Part shown: positions 11,001 through 21,718 of the stretch, piece by piece
How positions within the stretch are numbered: position 1 is the first letter of the stretch
Layout: every line of letters starts with the position of its first letter
From: Macrolepiota albuminosa
Taxonomy: Eukaryota > Basidiomycota > Agaricomycetes > Agaricales > Agaricaceae
Direction: 5' to 3'
Assembly: GCA_027475525.1 (NCBI GenBank)
Contig: JAMWFC010000117.1
Coordinates: forward strand, 2,280,183-2,344,182
Length of the DNA: 64,000 nt
Position numbers and translations under genes: made by a program
Notes under the pieces: model-generated
What the model saw: only the letters and a program-made list of their open reading frames with translations
What the model was told of the DNA's origin: nothing
The model's database searches: none

Positions 11001-12672
11001 GCAGTCGCATTCGCGCTTACGACATTTTACTGAGCCGGCCTGTCCGATTCGTTGACTCACCATTTATCTGCTCGAGTCACGAATTTTCCCAGCCGATTAG
11101 GGATGCTGATTCGTGTGCTTCTTAGGTTGTAGATTGGAACGTGCCAAAGCAAAATGGCGGCGTCAATGATTATGTTGAAATCCTCGTCAAGGAAACTGTT
11201 ACCCTACACAAGGTTTTGTCGCGTTATCTGGCTGTGCCCGTCGTCGAGGTTCGGTCTTCCTCGTCAAGGAAACTGTTACCCTACACAAGGTTTTGTCGCG
11301 TTATCTGGCTGTGCCCGTCGTCGAGGTTCGGTCTGGTCCTTTTTTTCCGTCGAGCTGTCAATTCACCCGATCTATTCCCGCCTAGTATGTCATGACACAG
11401 GTGTTTGCTGCGATCAACCATGGACTATCAGAAGAGTATAACAAGATTGAGCTCCCGAATCAGGAGGCAAAGACGAGGTATGTGTCACGAGAAGAACACC
11501 AACGAAGGTCGTCGCTGCATCACGATCACGTCCCGCTGCTTCCCTTCGTTTCTGTCCCTTCTGCTCTTTGTAAAGTTGTGCCAGTCCGCTGACGACCTGT
11601 CCACATCTGTTCTATTTCCACCCCGTGCTCAATTCAATTCGTGCACCAATTCAAATCAAATGAACCTTCCATTCTGCGTTGCTGTCCCCAGGCTTTTGGC
11701 AGACGCCAAGTATCTACATCAAAAACTCTCGGCACTCAAGAACGTCGCACCTCCCAGTGGAATGCTCGTGACTGTCGTCTCGGAGAAAAGCATTCCCAGA
11801 ACAGGACCGTCCAGCCCCACTCCGGTTCCGAGGTCTTCTAACGCGCTGTCGTCTGCGAACCAACGTCTCAAGGGACTCTTGTCAGGCAAGTCCGGGGCTT
11901 TTGACAAGTCACACTCGACGGGTGTACGTTCCTCTTCGCTCGCGCCGGCGCCGGCGCCGTCGCCGGTGGTTTCTTCTCCCCCGCTCAACGGCGCGTCATC
12001 GCCACCGCCGCAAGTCCGGAAGTTGTCAGTTGGAGGATCGGATGCTGGGCCGGTGGGACAGGGTGGAAAGACGCCGGAAAAGGGTGGCATGACGCTGAAA
12101 GGGGAAAACCAGACGATGATGCTGGGCCGGTGGGACAGGGTGGAAAGACGCCGGAAAAGGGTGGCATGACGCTGAAAGGGGAAAACCAGACGATCAAGGA
12201 CAGCGAAGGACGCTTTCGCCTGTGTTGCCTCCTACACCGCATGACACTCCTCCTGAACCTGTGAGGCCCGATGCCGACACGGAGCCGGAGGCACAGAGGG
12301 TTCTAAATGCGGGAGATGGGAGTGCAGGGACGGGAGATGGGGGAGACAAAGTCGAGCTGGAATTGGAATTGGATATGGATATGGAAGGGGGAGAGGGAGA
12401 GGGGGCGCAGATGGATGGAGTAACAAAGTCGAGCTGGAATTGGAATTGGATATGGATATGGAAGGGGGAGAGGGAGAGGGGGCGCAGATGGATGGAGTAT
12501 TGGGTGGGTCAGGTGGTCGTGCTGCGTTGGAAACGACTTGGCGCCGCTGGATTTGGAGGGACGTTTGGAGTCCCCGCAGGTAGTGTCACCACCACTGTCG
12601 TCGGAAGCGCGCCACCCGCGGATGGTGTTCAGTCGTGATTTTTTATCTTTCCCCCGACGCTGAGGATGGGTT
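8037..12672 (+). CDS. VPS54: VPS54, GARP tethering complex subunit
   Basis: Subunit of the Golgi-associated retrograde protein (GARP) complex, which tethers endosome-derived vesicles at the trans-Golgi network. ATG 8037 gives LGLYPSTLNLVLPQPWSS. A GC-AG intron (8182-8226) then restores AISTVLNNPHK and DFDPYLRAVHDDWARF, typical of Vps54. Coiled-coil and tether segments follow (NSAKKGLHLVRRQA; VASVVEMGRVARELV). The Vps54-specific domain includes FHQKRITSSAKLVEDEQWNP, FLKAFNSRTCQVVLGAGAM and YVMTQVFAAINHGLSEEYNK. It ends in a low-complexity Ser/Pro and Glu/Asp tail whose exact end is uncertain (about 12264-12672). Six 77-bp seams and three apparent one-base losses (near 8841, 8883, 9313) break the frame. 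Each break is flanked by conserved sequence, so I favour sequence error over a pseudogene. It shares a start region with the metaxin gene. Confidence 0.85.
8687..8840. repeat. 77-bp exact tandem duplication (seam 4)
   Basis: Bases 8687-8763 are repeated at 8764-8840 inside a VPS54 exon. 77 is not a multiple of three, so it shifts the frame. Confidence 0.9.
9106..9259. repeat. 77-bp exact tandem duplication (seam 5)
   Basis: Bases 9106-9182 are repeated exactly at 9183-9259 inside VPS54. Dropping one copy restores TMEIAASLSSELVSVLRDHL running into SQDHDPLLRDRL. Confidence 0.9.
9624..9777. repeat. 77-bp exact tandem duplication (seam 6)
   Basis: Bases 9624-9700 are repeated at 9701-9777. It covers the end of a VPS54 exon (VIVAILETETIG) and most of the next intron, so two donor sites appear. 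Confidence 0.9.
11181..11334. repeat. 77-bp exact tandem duplication (seam 7)
   Basis: Bases 11181-11257 are repeated exactly at 11258-11334 in VPS54, covering ETVTLHKVLSRYLAVPVVE. With one copy removed, an intron from GTTCGG to CGCCTAG leads to YVMTQVFAAINH in frame. Confidence 0.9.
12041..12194. repeat. 77-bp exact tandem duplication (seam 8)
   Basis: Bases 12041-12117 are repeated exactly at 12118-12194 in the low-complexity C-terminal part of VPS54. Confidence 0.9.
12346..12499. repeat. 77-bp exact tandem duplication (seam 9)
   Basis: Bases 12346-12422 are repeated exactly at 12423-12499, in a Glu/Leu/Asp/Met-rich tail segment of VPS54. Confidence 0.9.
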
Positions 12673-13947
12673 TGAACGAACGTTTACGTTTGGTTGGATT
12701 AGGTAGGGTAGGACACGTGATTGAATCAATGCAATTGCAAAAACGATCATTTGTCTTGTCAATGTTGTCGTGCTAGCTAATCCCGTCTTGCGCGAGATTG
12801 CATCAATGGAGCACAAGATAGACAAACTTGTCTGAGACTGCGGCAAGGTTTGTTGTGGAGATAGAACAAGTTGTGATAAACTTTTGGGGTTCTCAATGTT
12901 CATTATACATGCTCATGTCGTTGGCTTTTTTTTCCCTTCTGTCATTCTTTTAGAAGAGAGGACAGTTTGTTTTCTTTTTTGAGTTGTGGATGTAATTCGG
13001 CGCATTTCTGATTTTGGCTTTTTCTTCACCCACCCACACCCCCCACAATCCTCTTTGTTGTCATTTGTGTTTGTTGGCACTACAATAACGTGATGGACGT
13101 TTTTGTGCGCGATCCGTCACTTTAGGACGACGTTTGGTCCTGGTGGGACCCTGTAATCCATCTGTGGGGGATGGGTCTCGTGGTACGAGGGAAATGGAAA
13201 TGTATTTGGGACCCCTTAAATATGCTTTTATATTGATAAACATACCTGGATTTGGATTTGATCCCCTTAGAGGTCGTTCCTCACAGAGCGAGCCTCGTGC
13301 CAAGTATACATTATACCATTATACATATCATACATACATAGATACATAGATACATACAGTAAGTAATTCTGACATCTGGTAACCATACCGAGTGACATGA
13401 ATGCGATCCCCAATACCCAGGTAAGTAGTCATGATCTATGGTATGGTATGGTATGGTTGTGCACAATAAGGTTTTGGTTTGGGGGAACCGAGATTTGGAC
13501 AATGGTGCTTCCATGGGCTGTGAAATTTTGAAACCTTACCTAACCACTCCCCCTGCGTACCCCCCGAGCGTGTCAATTGCGCAAACGTGGGTTCAGGAAT
13601 GTTTGGCGCTTTAGCGGTCGCCTATCATGCAATTATTTTATTTTGTATATACACAGATATACATATTACGAGACGACCACCCCTCCCCGTCCCCTAATGT
13701 TGATCCATTGTTTAACTGAAGTGGATCAGATTCTAGGGGTCGATTTGGAAGAAAAGTTTCTTGTAGTGGGCACATGATGATGGGGGGAGGCCGGGAATGG
13801 AAAGAAGAGGGGGAGTCGTGGATAACCCCCCACCCATTTGCATAGCGCCCGAGGCGTCAAGGGTAATAAAGAAAAAAAATTGTTGTTTGGCACCGGGTTG
13901 ACTGGGTCTGGCAGGTAACGATCTAAATGTACAAAGCATCTTGGAAA

Positions 13948-14101
13948 GACCATGAAATGTAAGAAGGAGTACAACAATACGAGTTGTCGTATCAAATTTT
14001 GATGAAAGCTTTGTTGTTTTTTTTGACCATGAAATGTAAGAAGGAGTACAACAATACGAGTTGTCGTATCAAATTTTGATGAAAGCTTTGTTGTTTTTTT
14101 T
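13948..14101. repeat. 77-bp exact tandem duplication (seam 10)
   Basis: Bases 13948-14024 are repeated at 14025-14101, period 77, in intergenic DNA. The unit ends in a T run. Confidence 0.9.
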
Positions 14102-14593
14102 GGGATGACCGTGACGGTACCTGCCAAAGAGCACTGCAACGGTGCTCTCTGGACTGGTTGATGGACATGTCGGCTCGCAGGGAAGGTGCTAGAACATTGA
14201 TTGAATTGACGGCACGGCGAAAAACCAACAAAGGAGCCCCAATTGTCGAGGATAGCGCCATAGTTCCTAATGTGGAAAGGATCTGAAATCGGGCGGTCGG
14301 GCCCTCGGCCGGGCGGCAACTGAGGTGGTGCTGCGCATGCGTTGTCCACATGCTGGATAAAACATCCACGTCATTGCTCTGAAAAAATTTTCCTTGTGAC
14401 GAATGACGAAGGAATGAGCCTTTTTTTCTCAACAAGAGGGTTAAATTATGTCATTGTATTCTGGCCTTGTTCTGGCATGTTGTGTGACTGGTAGGGTTGC
14501 CCTTTGTTTCTCAGAGGGTCGCCGCCCTGTCATTGGTGTGGTTACAACGTGAGGACCACAGAGTCGGTCATGATGAGGTCACTCTACATACTG

Positions 14594-14747
14594 GGAATCT
14601 ATCGACTCCCTCCCGTGCAAACCACCCGAGAAAGGAAAGCGAGTCACTGACGTCACACGTGACGAGAAGAGGAATCTATCGACTCCCTCCCGTGCAAACC
14701 ACCCGAGAAAGGAAAGCGAGTCACTGACGTCACACGTGACGAGAAGA
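14594..14747. repeat. 77-bp exact tandem duplication (seam 11)
   Basis: Bases 14594-14670 are repeated exactly at 14671-14747. The unit carries the palindrome TGACGTCACACGTGACG, so the duplicated CRE-like and E-box-like sites should not be counted twice as real promoter elements. Confidence 0.9.
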
Positions 14748-15104
14748 TAATTCCTGTGAAAAGAGGCTTAAAGATGGAGGGAAAGTCGAAGTGTCTTAGG
14801 GGCGAACGTGAACTTTTCACGCCACACGTTCGCAGGCAGGGTGGAGTCCAAACGTTTGATGGCGCACAGTCTGGACGAACGAGATCACGCTCGGACCAAA
14901 TAAAGGCCCAGATGCAGATCTCGTCCTTGTTTGGCTCGGCGGAAGCACCCTGAAAGAAGGCCATCACGTGCACTTTATTAATAGCCCAATGGAGTCACTT
15001 GTCGTCTCAAAAACGTTTTTCGTTTGGGAATGGTCGCGACCCAGGTCTCCTATATAAACACAGTACCGCTCTCTCCTCCTCCCCATTCTTTCCCATCCCG
15101 CCCA

Positions 15105-16457
15105 ATGTTCGAGGACCAGTGTCTAGTCTGCGGCAAGCCTCTCGACGACGATGTGTATGTTTTCCCTCCACTCCTGCCCCTCTCACGCCTCACCCCACAC
15201 AGTCAGGCATACTGCAGTGAGGACTGCCAGTCCCAAGACGCCTCGTCCCCCTCCATTTCTTCTGCATCAAGTGCAGTCTCATCTCCAAACATGGGCTATG
15301 CAACCGGTGCCGACGTCCCACCGCTGTTGCCATCGGCCCTCGGCTCTGCTCTAACTAAATATGCCCGCAGTCGTCACCATCACTCTGTCTCCACTTCCTC
15401 TGCTTCTTCTTGGTCTGCTGTCACAGATGACGAGGACGAACCGTACCCTGGTCTTCTACAATATCATTCAAAGGCCTTTTATGAGAGTGCCGACTCTCTC
15501 TATGATGCCAAACCACCCCAAAATCACCTTGATACCATCAAGCCCTCGTCTGCCCTCTCCTATGCTCGCCGTCCTTCTGGCACCAACAACCGCTCCATGG
15601 TCTCCAACCCACACCCTCGCACCTCCTCCACTCACGTGCATGATATTCCAAGAAGCGTTCCTCTGCATTCCCATCTGTCTACCGATGATGATGGAGCTTA
15701 CTCTGACGTCGGATTTTCGTCCCGGGACGAGTCCGAACCTGAAACTCACATCACTAAACTGGGCTCTTCACAAAAGCCCAAACGCAACCGTGCCAGCCTT
15801 CCCGCATACTTCTCTTTGCTCCAAATGACCGGAAAGCACGTATCTCCTGTCTCTTCGTCTTCTAATCATACCATCTCGCATGTCTCTCCACCCACGCCCA
15901 AAGTGGCCCTTGCGAGTATCAATCTACCCCGTGCAACTCCTCGTGGTCGATCTCGCATGTCTCTCCACCCACGCCCAAAGTGGCCCTTGCGAGTATCAAT
16001 CTACCCCGTGCAACTCCTCGTGGTCGCGACGGTTGCAGATAACGACCGTGCTATCAGGTCTTCTGGCGAATCAAACTCCCGCTCGCCTTCTCGCGCACGA
16101 AGGATCTCGACACAGCTTAGCGCTCCCGGTCTTGCCTGCTCCGGTGAAGCAGATGACGAGGATGCTCTGGACCACTCGTCAGTTCCAGGCTTCACTCGGG
16201 GCCGCCCTGCGGTCCGTCGCAATAGCTCGCCACTTCCCGCAATGATGCCCTCGGCTGACGCACTTAATAACCACAATCGGGTCCTGGTTGCTGCTGCGAT
16301 GAGGACGGACGGTGTTCATTCACCTTTTCCCCATGAGACTAGGGGACGCCTAAAAGTAGAGACCGATATGGATGCCCCTGGATTCGGAATCGGTCGTAGC
16401 GGTTTGTTGCACCGTACACGCGCGCCAGCAACTATCCGTTCTGGCCGTGCTCTGTAA
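15105..16457 (+). CDS. Ecl1-family (life-span regulatory factor) protein
   Basis: Small fungal Ecl1-type protein. In fission yeast Ecl1 proteins extend chronological life span and bind zinc. Here this is inferred from the N-terminal cysteine signature CLVCGKPLDDD followed by AYCSEDCQS. These come together when a 54-nt intron (15153-15206, GTGTAT...GTCAG) is removed; the intron is in frame, so the unspliced frame is also open. SSPSIS and GSALTKYARSRHHHS-type segments follow, as in basidiomycete homologues, then a long Ser/Pro-rich disordered region. The frame after the 77-bp seam is reconciled by a 46-nt intron (GTATCA...TTGCAG, 15993-16038). The C-terminus is basic (RTRAPATIRSGRAL). A TATATAAAC box lies about 50 bp upstream. 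The family call is likely; function in this organism is inferred only. Confidence 0.65.
   Translation: MFEDQCLVCGKPLDDDVYVFPPLLPLSRLTPHSQAYCSEDCQSQDASSPSISSASSAVSSPNMGYATGADVPPLLPSALGSALTKYARSRHHHSVSTSSASSWSAVTDDEDEPYPGLLQYHSKAFYESADSLYDAKPPQNHLDTIKPSSALSYARRPSGTNNRSMVSNPHPRTSSTHVHDIPRSVPLHSHLSTDDDGAYSDVGFSSRDESEPETHITKLGSSQKPKRNRASLPAYFSLLQMTGKHVSPVSSSSNHTISHVSPPTPKVALASINLPRATPRGRSRMSLHPRPKWPLRVSIYPVQLLVVATVADNDRAIRSSGESNSRSPSRARRISTQLSAPGLACSGEADDEDALDHSSVPGFTRGRPAVRRNSSPLPAMMPSADALNNHNRVLVAAAMRTDGVHSPFPHETRGRLKVETDMDAPGFGIGRSGLLHRTRAPATIRSGRAL
15873..16026. repeat. 77-bp exact tandem duplication (seam 12)
   Basis: Bases 15873-15949 are repeated exactly at 15950-16026 inside the Ecl1-like gene, next to a probable intron donor. 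Confidence 0.9.
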
Positions 16458-19174
16458 AACCGCTGTATTACATTTCCTTCCGTCCATCTCGCTCAGCTCT
16501 GCATTTCTATCTGCTTTCATGTTATCTGTATAAAGTCTCCACTCTCGAACGCAACGACAACAAAATCTGCTCGCATACCATTTTGCATACCATGGACCTC
16601 ATCTCCAAAGAAAAAAATTTCCTGCAACCACACATCTCGACGATAAAACACGTACGCGGAAAATTTCACGGCATGGATAACCATCCCCCTTCGGCACCTA
16701 CTCTTCATTCCACTCCGATCACCCCTACCTATTGTATCATCACAACCCACACTCATTTTTTCCACACACAACTCATCTCAGCAACATATATTTTCCATTG
16801 TCCGTAGCTTTCGTTAAAAACCATCGCACTAGTTTCTCGTGTAATCAATCGCATTTATTATTGGAAGATAAATTTTTGTGCACAGCACAGATCTGTTCTT
16901 TCGGCTACCGCCGCTTTGCTCTTGTTCCAATGCCGAGTTCTACATAGCAAATTCTAATTCACATCAGGTCTTGTGTTGCGGACCTGTATTGAGCCGTAGC
17001 GCCTATCAGTGTCAATGATCATCCTTTGTTCTCATCATACACCTACAACATACGACACACAGAGATTTCTCTTGTCCATAGTTACAATACAATAGCATAG
17101 TCTACTTCATCGTTGCCGACGTCGTGACTCGTATACCCCACACGGAAGCAAAGTACAATACACACTGAAAATTTCTGGCCAATAACACGAGTGTGTGTCT
17201 CATTGCTATATGTAGTCCGTCCGTGGAATGTTGGGGTTGCAAGGATGGGAATATCAGGTTTACGTATGTTGTTTTTTTGATCGGGTGGGGAGAGTATGTA
17301 GAAATACTTTTGCCAATGGATCAGAAGCCATAGCTAATTTAGCGCAGCAATCTCTGCTCTGAAATCTTAGGGGCTCGTGATCAAAGGTTAGTCCACGGGA
17401 CCCGATGGGTTTGAGCCATCGGCAAGACAAGAGAGCTCGGCGGCGGCTGAGCGAGGATGGATGATCATTCTCTAAGAATCCTTTTATTTATCGTGAAACT
17501 AATCGAGGTATTTGTAGTCCTGGTGGGGCCTTCGCGAGCGTCTCTGGGTGGGGTGGGGGCCGGGGCCGGCCGTGATACCTAACGCACCGCTTCTTTACTC
17601 TCACACAGCTATGTATCAAGCCCCCCATTCCCCAACTCTTTGCTACGTGGGTGTTGGAAGGATTGATGATTCTTATGGCCGCAGCATCAGTTTTGCGCGG
17701 TGCGCAGGAATGGAAATGTCGATTAGCGTTTGTGAATCGTGATCATGATTCAGATTGCGATGGTGTGTGTGTTTCATGTATTGCGTTGGCGTTTGGCATG
17801 CCATCGCATACTGTAAACCGTCACCCATCGGGCTCAGGTCTGAGCCTTAGGTCGATCGGCCGAAGAAACTGTTGCTCAGGCTGGACCATAGCTTTTTCTC
17901 AGCTGATTCTATTGACTTTTCCCGTCAACGTGAGATCAATCTTTGCTTTGAAAAGGCTTCTGCGGTCAGACTAGCCAGACTAGTTCTCAGTGGATGACTT
18001 GGCCTTGACCTCATGGTTTATACATATGCTCGGTATTCAGCGAAGATTGATTAATTTCTTATGCCTGGATTGATCTAACAGTTCAAGTATTTTGATTGTT
18101 CACCAAGCAATCATGATTTGATACAACTTATAATTAATAAGGCCATATAACTATACTCCAGCATACCCTGATTGATCAGTGATGATGGTGTATGTTTTTC
18201 AGAGCAATCGGCATCATAATTTGTTATGATTACTTCTGACTTGACAACGAAGAACTGACGACAATCTCGAGTTTTGGAATACAAATAAAGGATAAGAATA
18301 TCACGTATCAACGTCACCGAATTATGGTGGAAGTCACTTCTCGGATACTCTCGTGATAACTCGCGTGTATAAAGGAATCTTGTCACATAGTCCCAACCAC
18401 GCGAACGTTCTAATTGTTTCCTGTGCTCTTTTGAGTTTTCATCTTTGGTAAACTCCGTTAATTTCCTTGGCGCAGACAGACCTTTCCCCGTGCACAACCT
18501 GAGATAAGTAATGGACGCTTCTTGAATGCTTCACTCGATCCAAGCTGCTGCTCACCGCAGGATTGATATATTATGCGATTAGAGACGTTGAGGTAATCCC
18601 GAACTTCGTCTATGAGTTTGTTTTTCCCACTCCACCATGATTAGTTGCTAACATCCGCCTCCATTTGTGATGCTTGTCGTTGGGCAGAAATGTGTCTTTT
18701 GTCTCTCAAGACAGGGACAGCATGGTTCTCTGGCAGTATTGATGGTACTAGGCAAGGCTAGCGGAGAATGTTGCAGAGGTTGTCATGTGGTTGCATAGTT
18801 CTGCTAGTTGTAGTAGGTGAAAGTATACGACGCGTCGTGAGATAGCCGTGATTGTCTGAAGGAGCTATGGACGTCGACAATAAAGTCGGGGTTGTGTGGT
18901 AGCGACGCTCTTTGACCTTGCCCACCACCACTAACTATCATCCAAACCACCATTCACCATTGATCCGTCCACCTTCCCTCCTCACCCCGTCGTGGCCACA
19001 AGCCTCGTTCCTGCAACCCGTTCTCGGTCAGACCTCGACGAGGGCACAGACTTCCTCGTCAACGGTCAGAGTCTCTGTCTGCTGACCAAATTGAGTCACT
19101 AATCTCATCCAGACACCGACCGGGCCCGCAAGCGACAAAGGACTTCCATCGATCACCCTCTTCGTCCCTCCACC
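16458..19174. other. Intergenic region, no gene recognised
   Basis: About 2.7 kb between the Ecl1-like gene and the WDR26 gene. A frame at about 17617-17745 reads PPIPQLFATWVLEGLMILMA, which looks like a hydrophobic segment of a membrane protein, but nothing around it completes a gene; it may be a relic. The last 250 bp, C-rich with CACC runs, are probably the WDR26 promoter and leader. Confidence 0.4.
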
Positions 19175-21718
19175 ATGCGCCTCACCGACTCCGATCACAA
19201 CTCGTTATCAGTCTCCCCCGACTTCTCTGTCTTCCCAGGTCCCTCTACCGATCACTCCAATGGCCACAGTAATGGATTCACCGCCAAGTCTGCCACAAAT
19301 GGCACAGGCAATGGCGTCCTTGCGAAGAATCGCAAGGCCATTGCAAGGCTCTCGTTTCAAGGTACCACCCTGTACGACGACACGCCCGTAGACCGCGAGG
19401 AGTACGTGCGCCTCGTGATACAGAGTCTGCGCGACGTTGGCTACATGTCCGTTATCTCTATTCTGTTCCTTTGTTATCGTGCTCATTCAGGCAACCTCAG
19501 TGAATCTGCCGCAACGCTCGAGGCCGAGTCAGGGTACGTCATGGAAGAGGCAGAAGTCGCCGATTTCAGGCAGTGCATTTTGGATGGCTTGTGGGCCAAG
19601 GCAGAGGCTGCGCTGATCCGCCTTGGCGTCAGCGAAGATGATGGGCTCTGGGTGCGCCTTGCTCTTACAAATTCACGCGTATTCCACTTCTCACCAGCTC
19701 AAAGGAGGCTAGATTTTTGATCAGCCAGCAGAAATATTTAGAACTACTCGAGGCGAAGAAGACAACGTTAGCACTTCATGTCCTGCGCCATGAACTTGCA
19801 CCTCTGAATGTGGATTCTGAACCATTACATACTTTATCGAGGCGTGTCCAATCCAGTTCAATGCTTGCTTACGCACTGATATCACGTCTAGTCTTTTGAT
19901 GTGTTCTGAGCCTGAAGATCTAAGGCAACGGGCAGGGTGGGACGGTGCAGCAGGATCATCACGGCGACAACTACTTCATAACCTTCAAAGTAGTTCTGTT
20001 CTGCTCACCACTACTCCGCAACTAAACTTTTGCGTCAGGATATATTCCTTCCTCGATAATGATCCCTCAGCGGCGGATTGCGACGCTACTTAGTCAAGCA
20101 TACGCCTATCAGCGACAACACTGTCTATATCACACCACGCCTTTGGATTCCACCTCATTCTCTCTTTATACAGATCATCACTGTGACAAGTCCGAGTTTC
20201 CACGTGTGACCACAACTATCCTTGAGGTGCACTCGGATGAGGTATGGAATTTGGAATGGAGCCACGATGGCTTGCAGTTGGCTACGGCAAGTAAAGATAA
20301 AACTGCTATTATTTGGAAATTATCGGTACGCTCCGTTTCCTTCGCTTCTTACCCCGCGTCGCCTTTTTACTTCGGCCCGTAGTATGATACGGAGCTACGG
20401 ACACAATGGGCAGCCCACCGAATATTGAAGGACCATCCATATGCCGTAGGCTGTCTCGCCTGGTCAATGGACGACTCAATGCTCCTGACGAGTACTGAGA
20501 ATCTGATCAAAATGTGGAATGCCAAGGTTTGTGATCTTGAGGATTCAGTTTGTCATGAATTGTGAACGCCCCTCAGACGGGTGTATGCACAAAAACACTG
20601 GAGATACACAAGGAGACTGTGACAGCGCTTGCTTGGCTCCCAGATGGCACAGGATTCATCTCCGGCGGCCTTGATCGGAACATTATCCACTGGGTACGTC
20701 GCACCTGACATATGGTGTATGATATCTATTCATTGGTGGTAGGATTTTGAGGGGAATATGCATGATAAATGGGATGAGACGAGCATACGGATAACAGACC
20801 TTGCTATCTCGCCAGACTTTTCGCGTTTGGTGTCTGTTGGGATGCAGCATCTCCCGATCGGCATTATCAATGAGGGTATCACTGGGCGCGAGGTGCAGAA
20901 CGGTGATGCGGCAGCTGCGGGCGCCGCGGCGGCGAGGGCGTCGGAAAACAGATTGGTTATCTATGATTTGACGACGAAGCAGATTGAATCGTGCGTGTAT
21001 TTTTCATTCGAGATTAACTATAGAATTGACTACGGCCTTTCTTTTGTCTTTTCCTTCTCTTTTGTTTGACTTACATGTATTAACTTGTGGCGGCGTGGTT
21101 TCTTTGACAGATCCATCCGTTTAGAAGGTGAACTCACGAGTGTAAAAGTATCTCAGGACTCCCGCTTTGCGCTCATCAACCATGCACCGGACGTGAGAGT
21201 TCATCCGAGTCGAGGACATCGACAAATATGAATTTATCTTTTTCTTTAGGAGATACATCTATGGGACCTCGATGTGGGGCGGTTATCACGCAAGTACACA
21301 GGACAACGGCAAGGACGACATGTTATTCGGAGCTGTTTTGGTGGATGCGATGGTAATTTTGTGGTCAGCGGTAGTGAAGGTACGTGTTGCTACTCTATTC
21401 TTTTTTCGGGAATAACAATCAAGCTCTCTAACAGATAGCAATGTATATATATGGCACCGCGATACCGGCGCACTTCTAGAGAATCTTGCAGGTCACGGCG
21501 AGGGCAGTGTGAACAGTGTTGCGTGGAATCCAACAAATCACCGGATGTTTGCGTCGTGTTCGGACGACCACACGATTCGAATATGGGAGGCATCGCCAGA
21601 ACTAGTGTTTGAAGGGACCCCTCTTCTTCAACCGCCAGCATCCGCCGAAAACGGGAACAGCGAGAACGGCAAAGGGAAGACGCGCCAGCAGTGGGATACC
21701 GATGGTGTGGAGATATGA
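19175..21718 (+). CDS. GID7: WDR26/Gid7-like WD40 protein of the GID/CTLH ubiquitin ligase
   Basis: WD-repeat subunit of the GID/CTLH E3 complex, which in yeast drives degradation of gluconeogenic enzymes and in animals includes WDR26. The N-terminus is low-complexity. A LisH/CTLH region follows: VRLVIQSLRDVGY is spliced (19447-19500) to IESAATLEAESGY, then FRQCILDGLWAKAEAAL, then (intron 19652-19704) ARFLISQQKYLELLE. A GC-AG intron (19842-19891) leads to LLMCSEPEDLRQRAGWDG. Seven or so WD repeats follow, including VWNLEWSHDGLQLATASKDK, VTALAWLPDGTGFISGGLDR and VNSVAWNPTNHRMFASCSDD. At least ten short introns are visible. Stop at 21718. ATG 19175 is chosen because the upstream frame has no other ATG before a stop. 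Confidence 0.9.

Larger units (their letters stand above)
12673..15104. other. Intergenic region, no gene recognised
   Basis: About 2.4 kb between VPS54 and the Ecl1-like gene. It contains ATAC/ATAG-type simple repeats near 13310-13360, a short GGTAT run near 13440-13457, and two 77-bp seams (13948-14101 and 14594-14747). Open frames on both strands show no domain I know. A TATATAAAC box at about 15052 probably belongs to the downstream gene. Confidence 0.5.

Noticed and set aside
13726..14435. Minus-strand ORFs of 207 and 147 residues
   Set aside because: Both run through the 77-bp seam at 13948-14101, change content with it, and show no recognisable domain.
14594..14747. Paired CRE-like TGACGTCA and CACGTG sites as a duplicated promoter
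   Set aside because: The duplication is one of the 77-bp seams, so the second set is probably artificial; a single set would not be remarkable.
18111..18497. 128-residue minus-strand ORF
   Set aside because: No ATG start, no family, no spliced partners; A/T-rich intergenic DNA.
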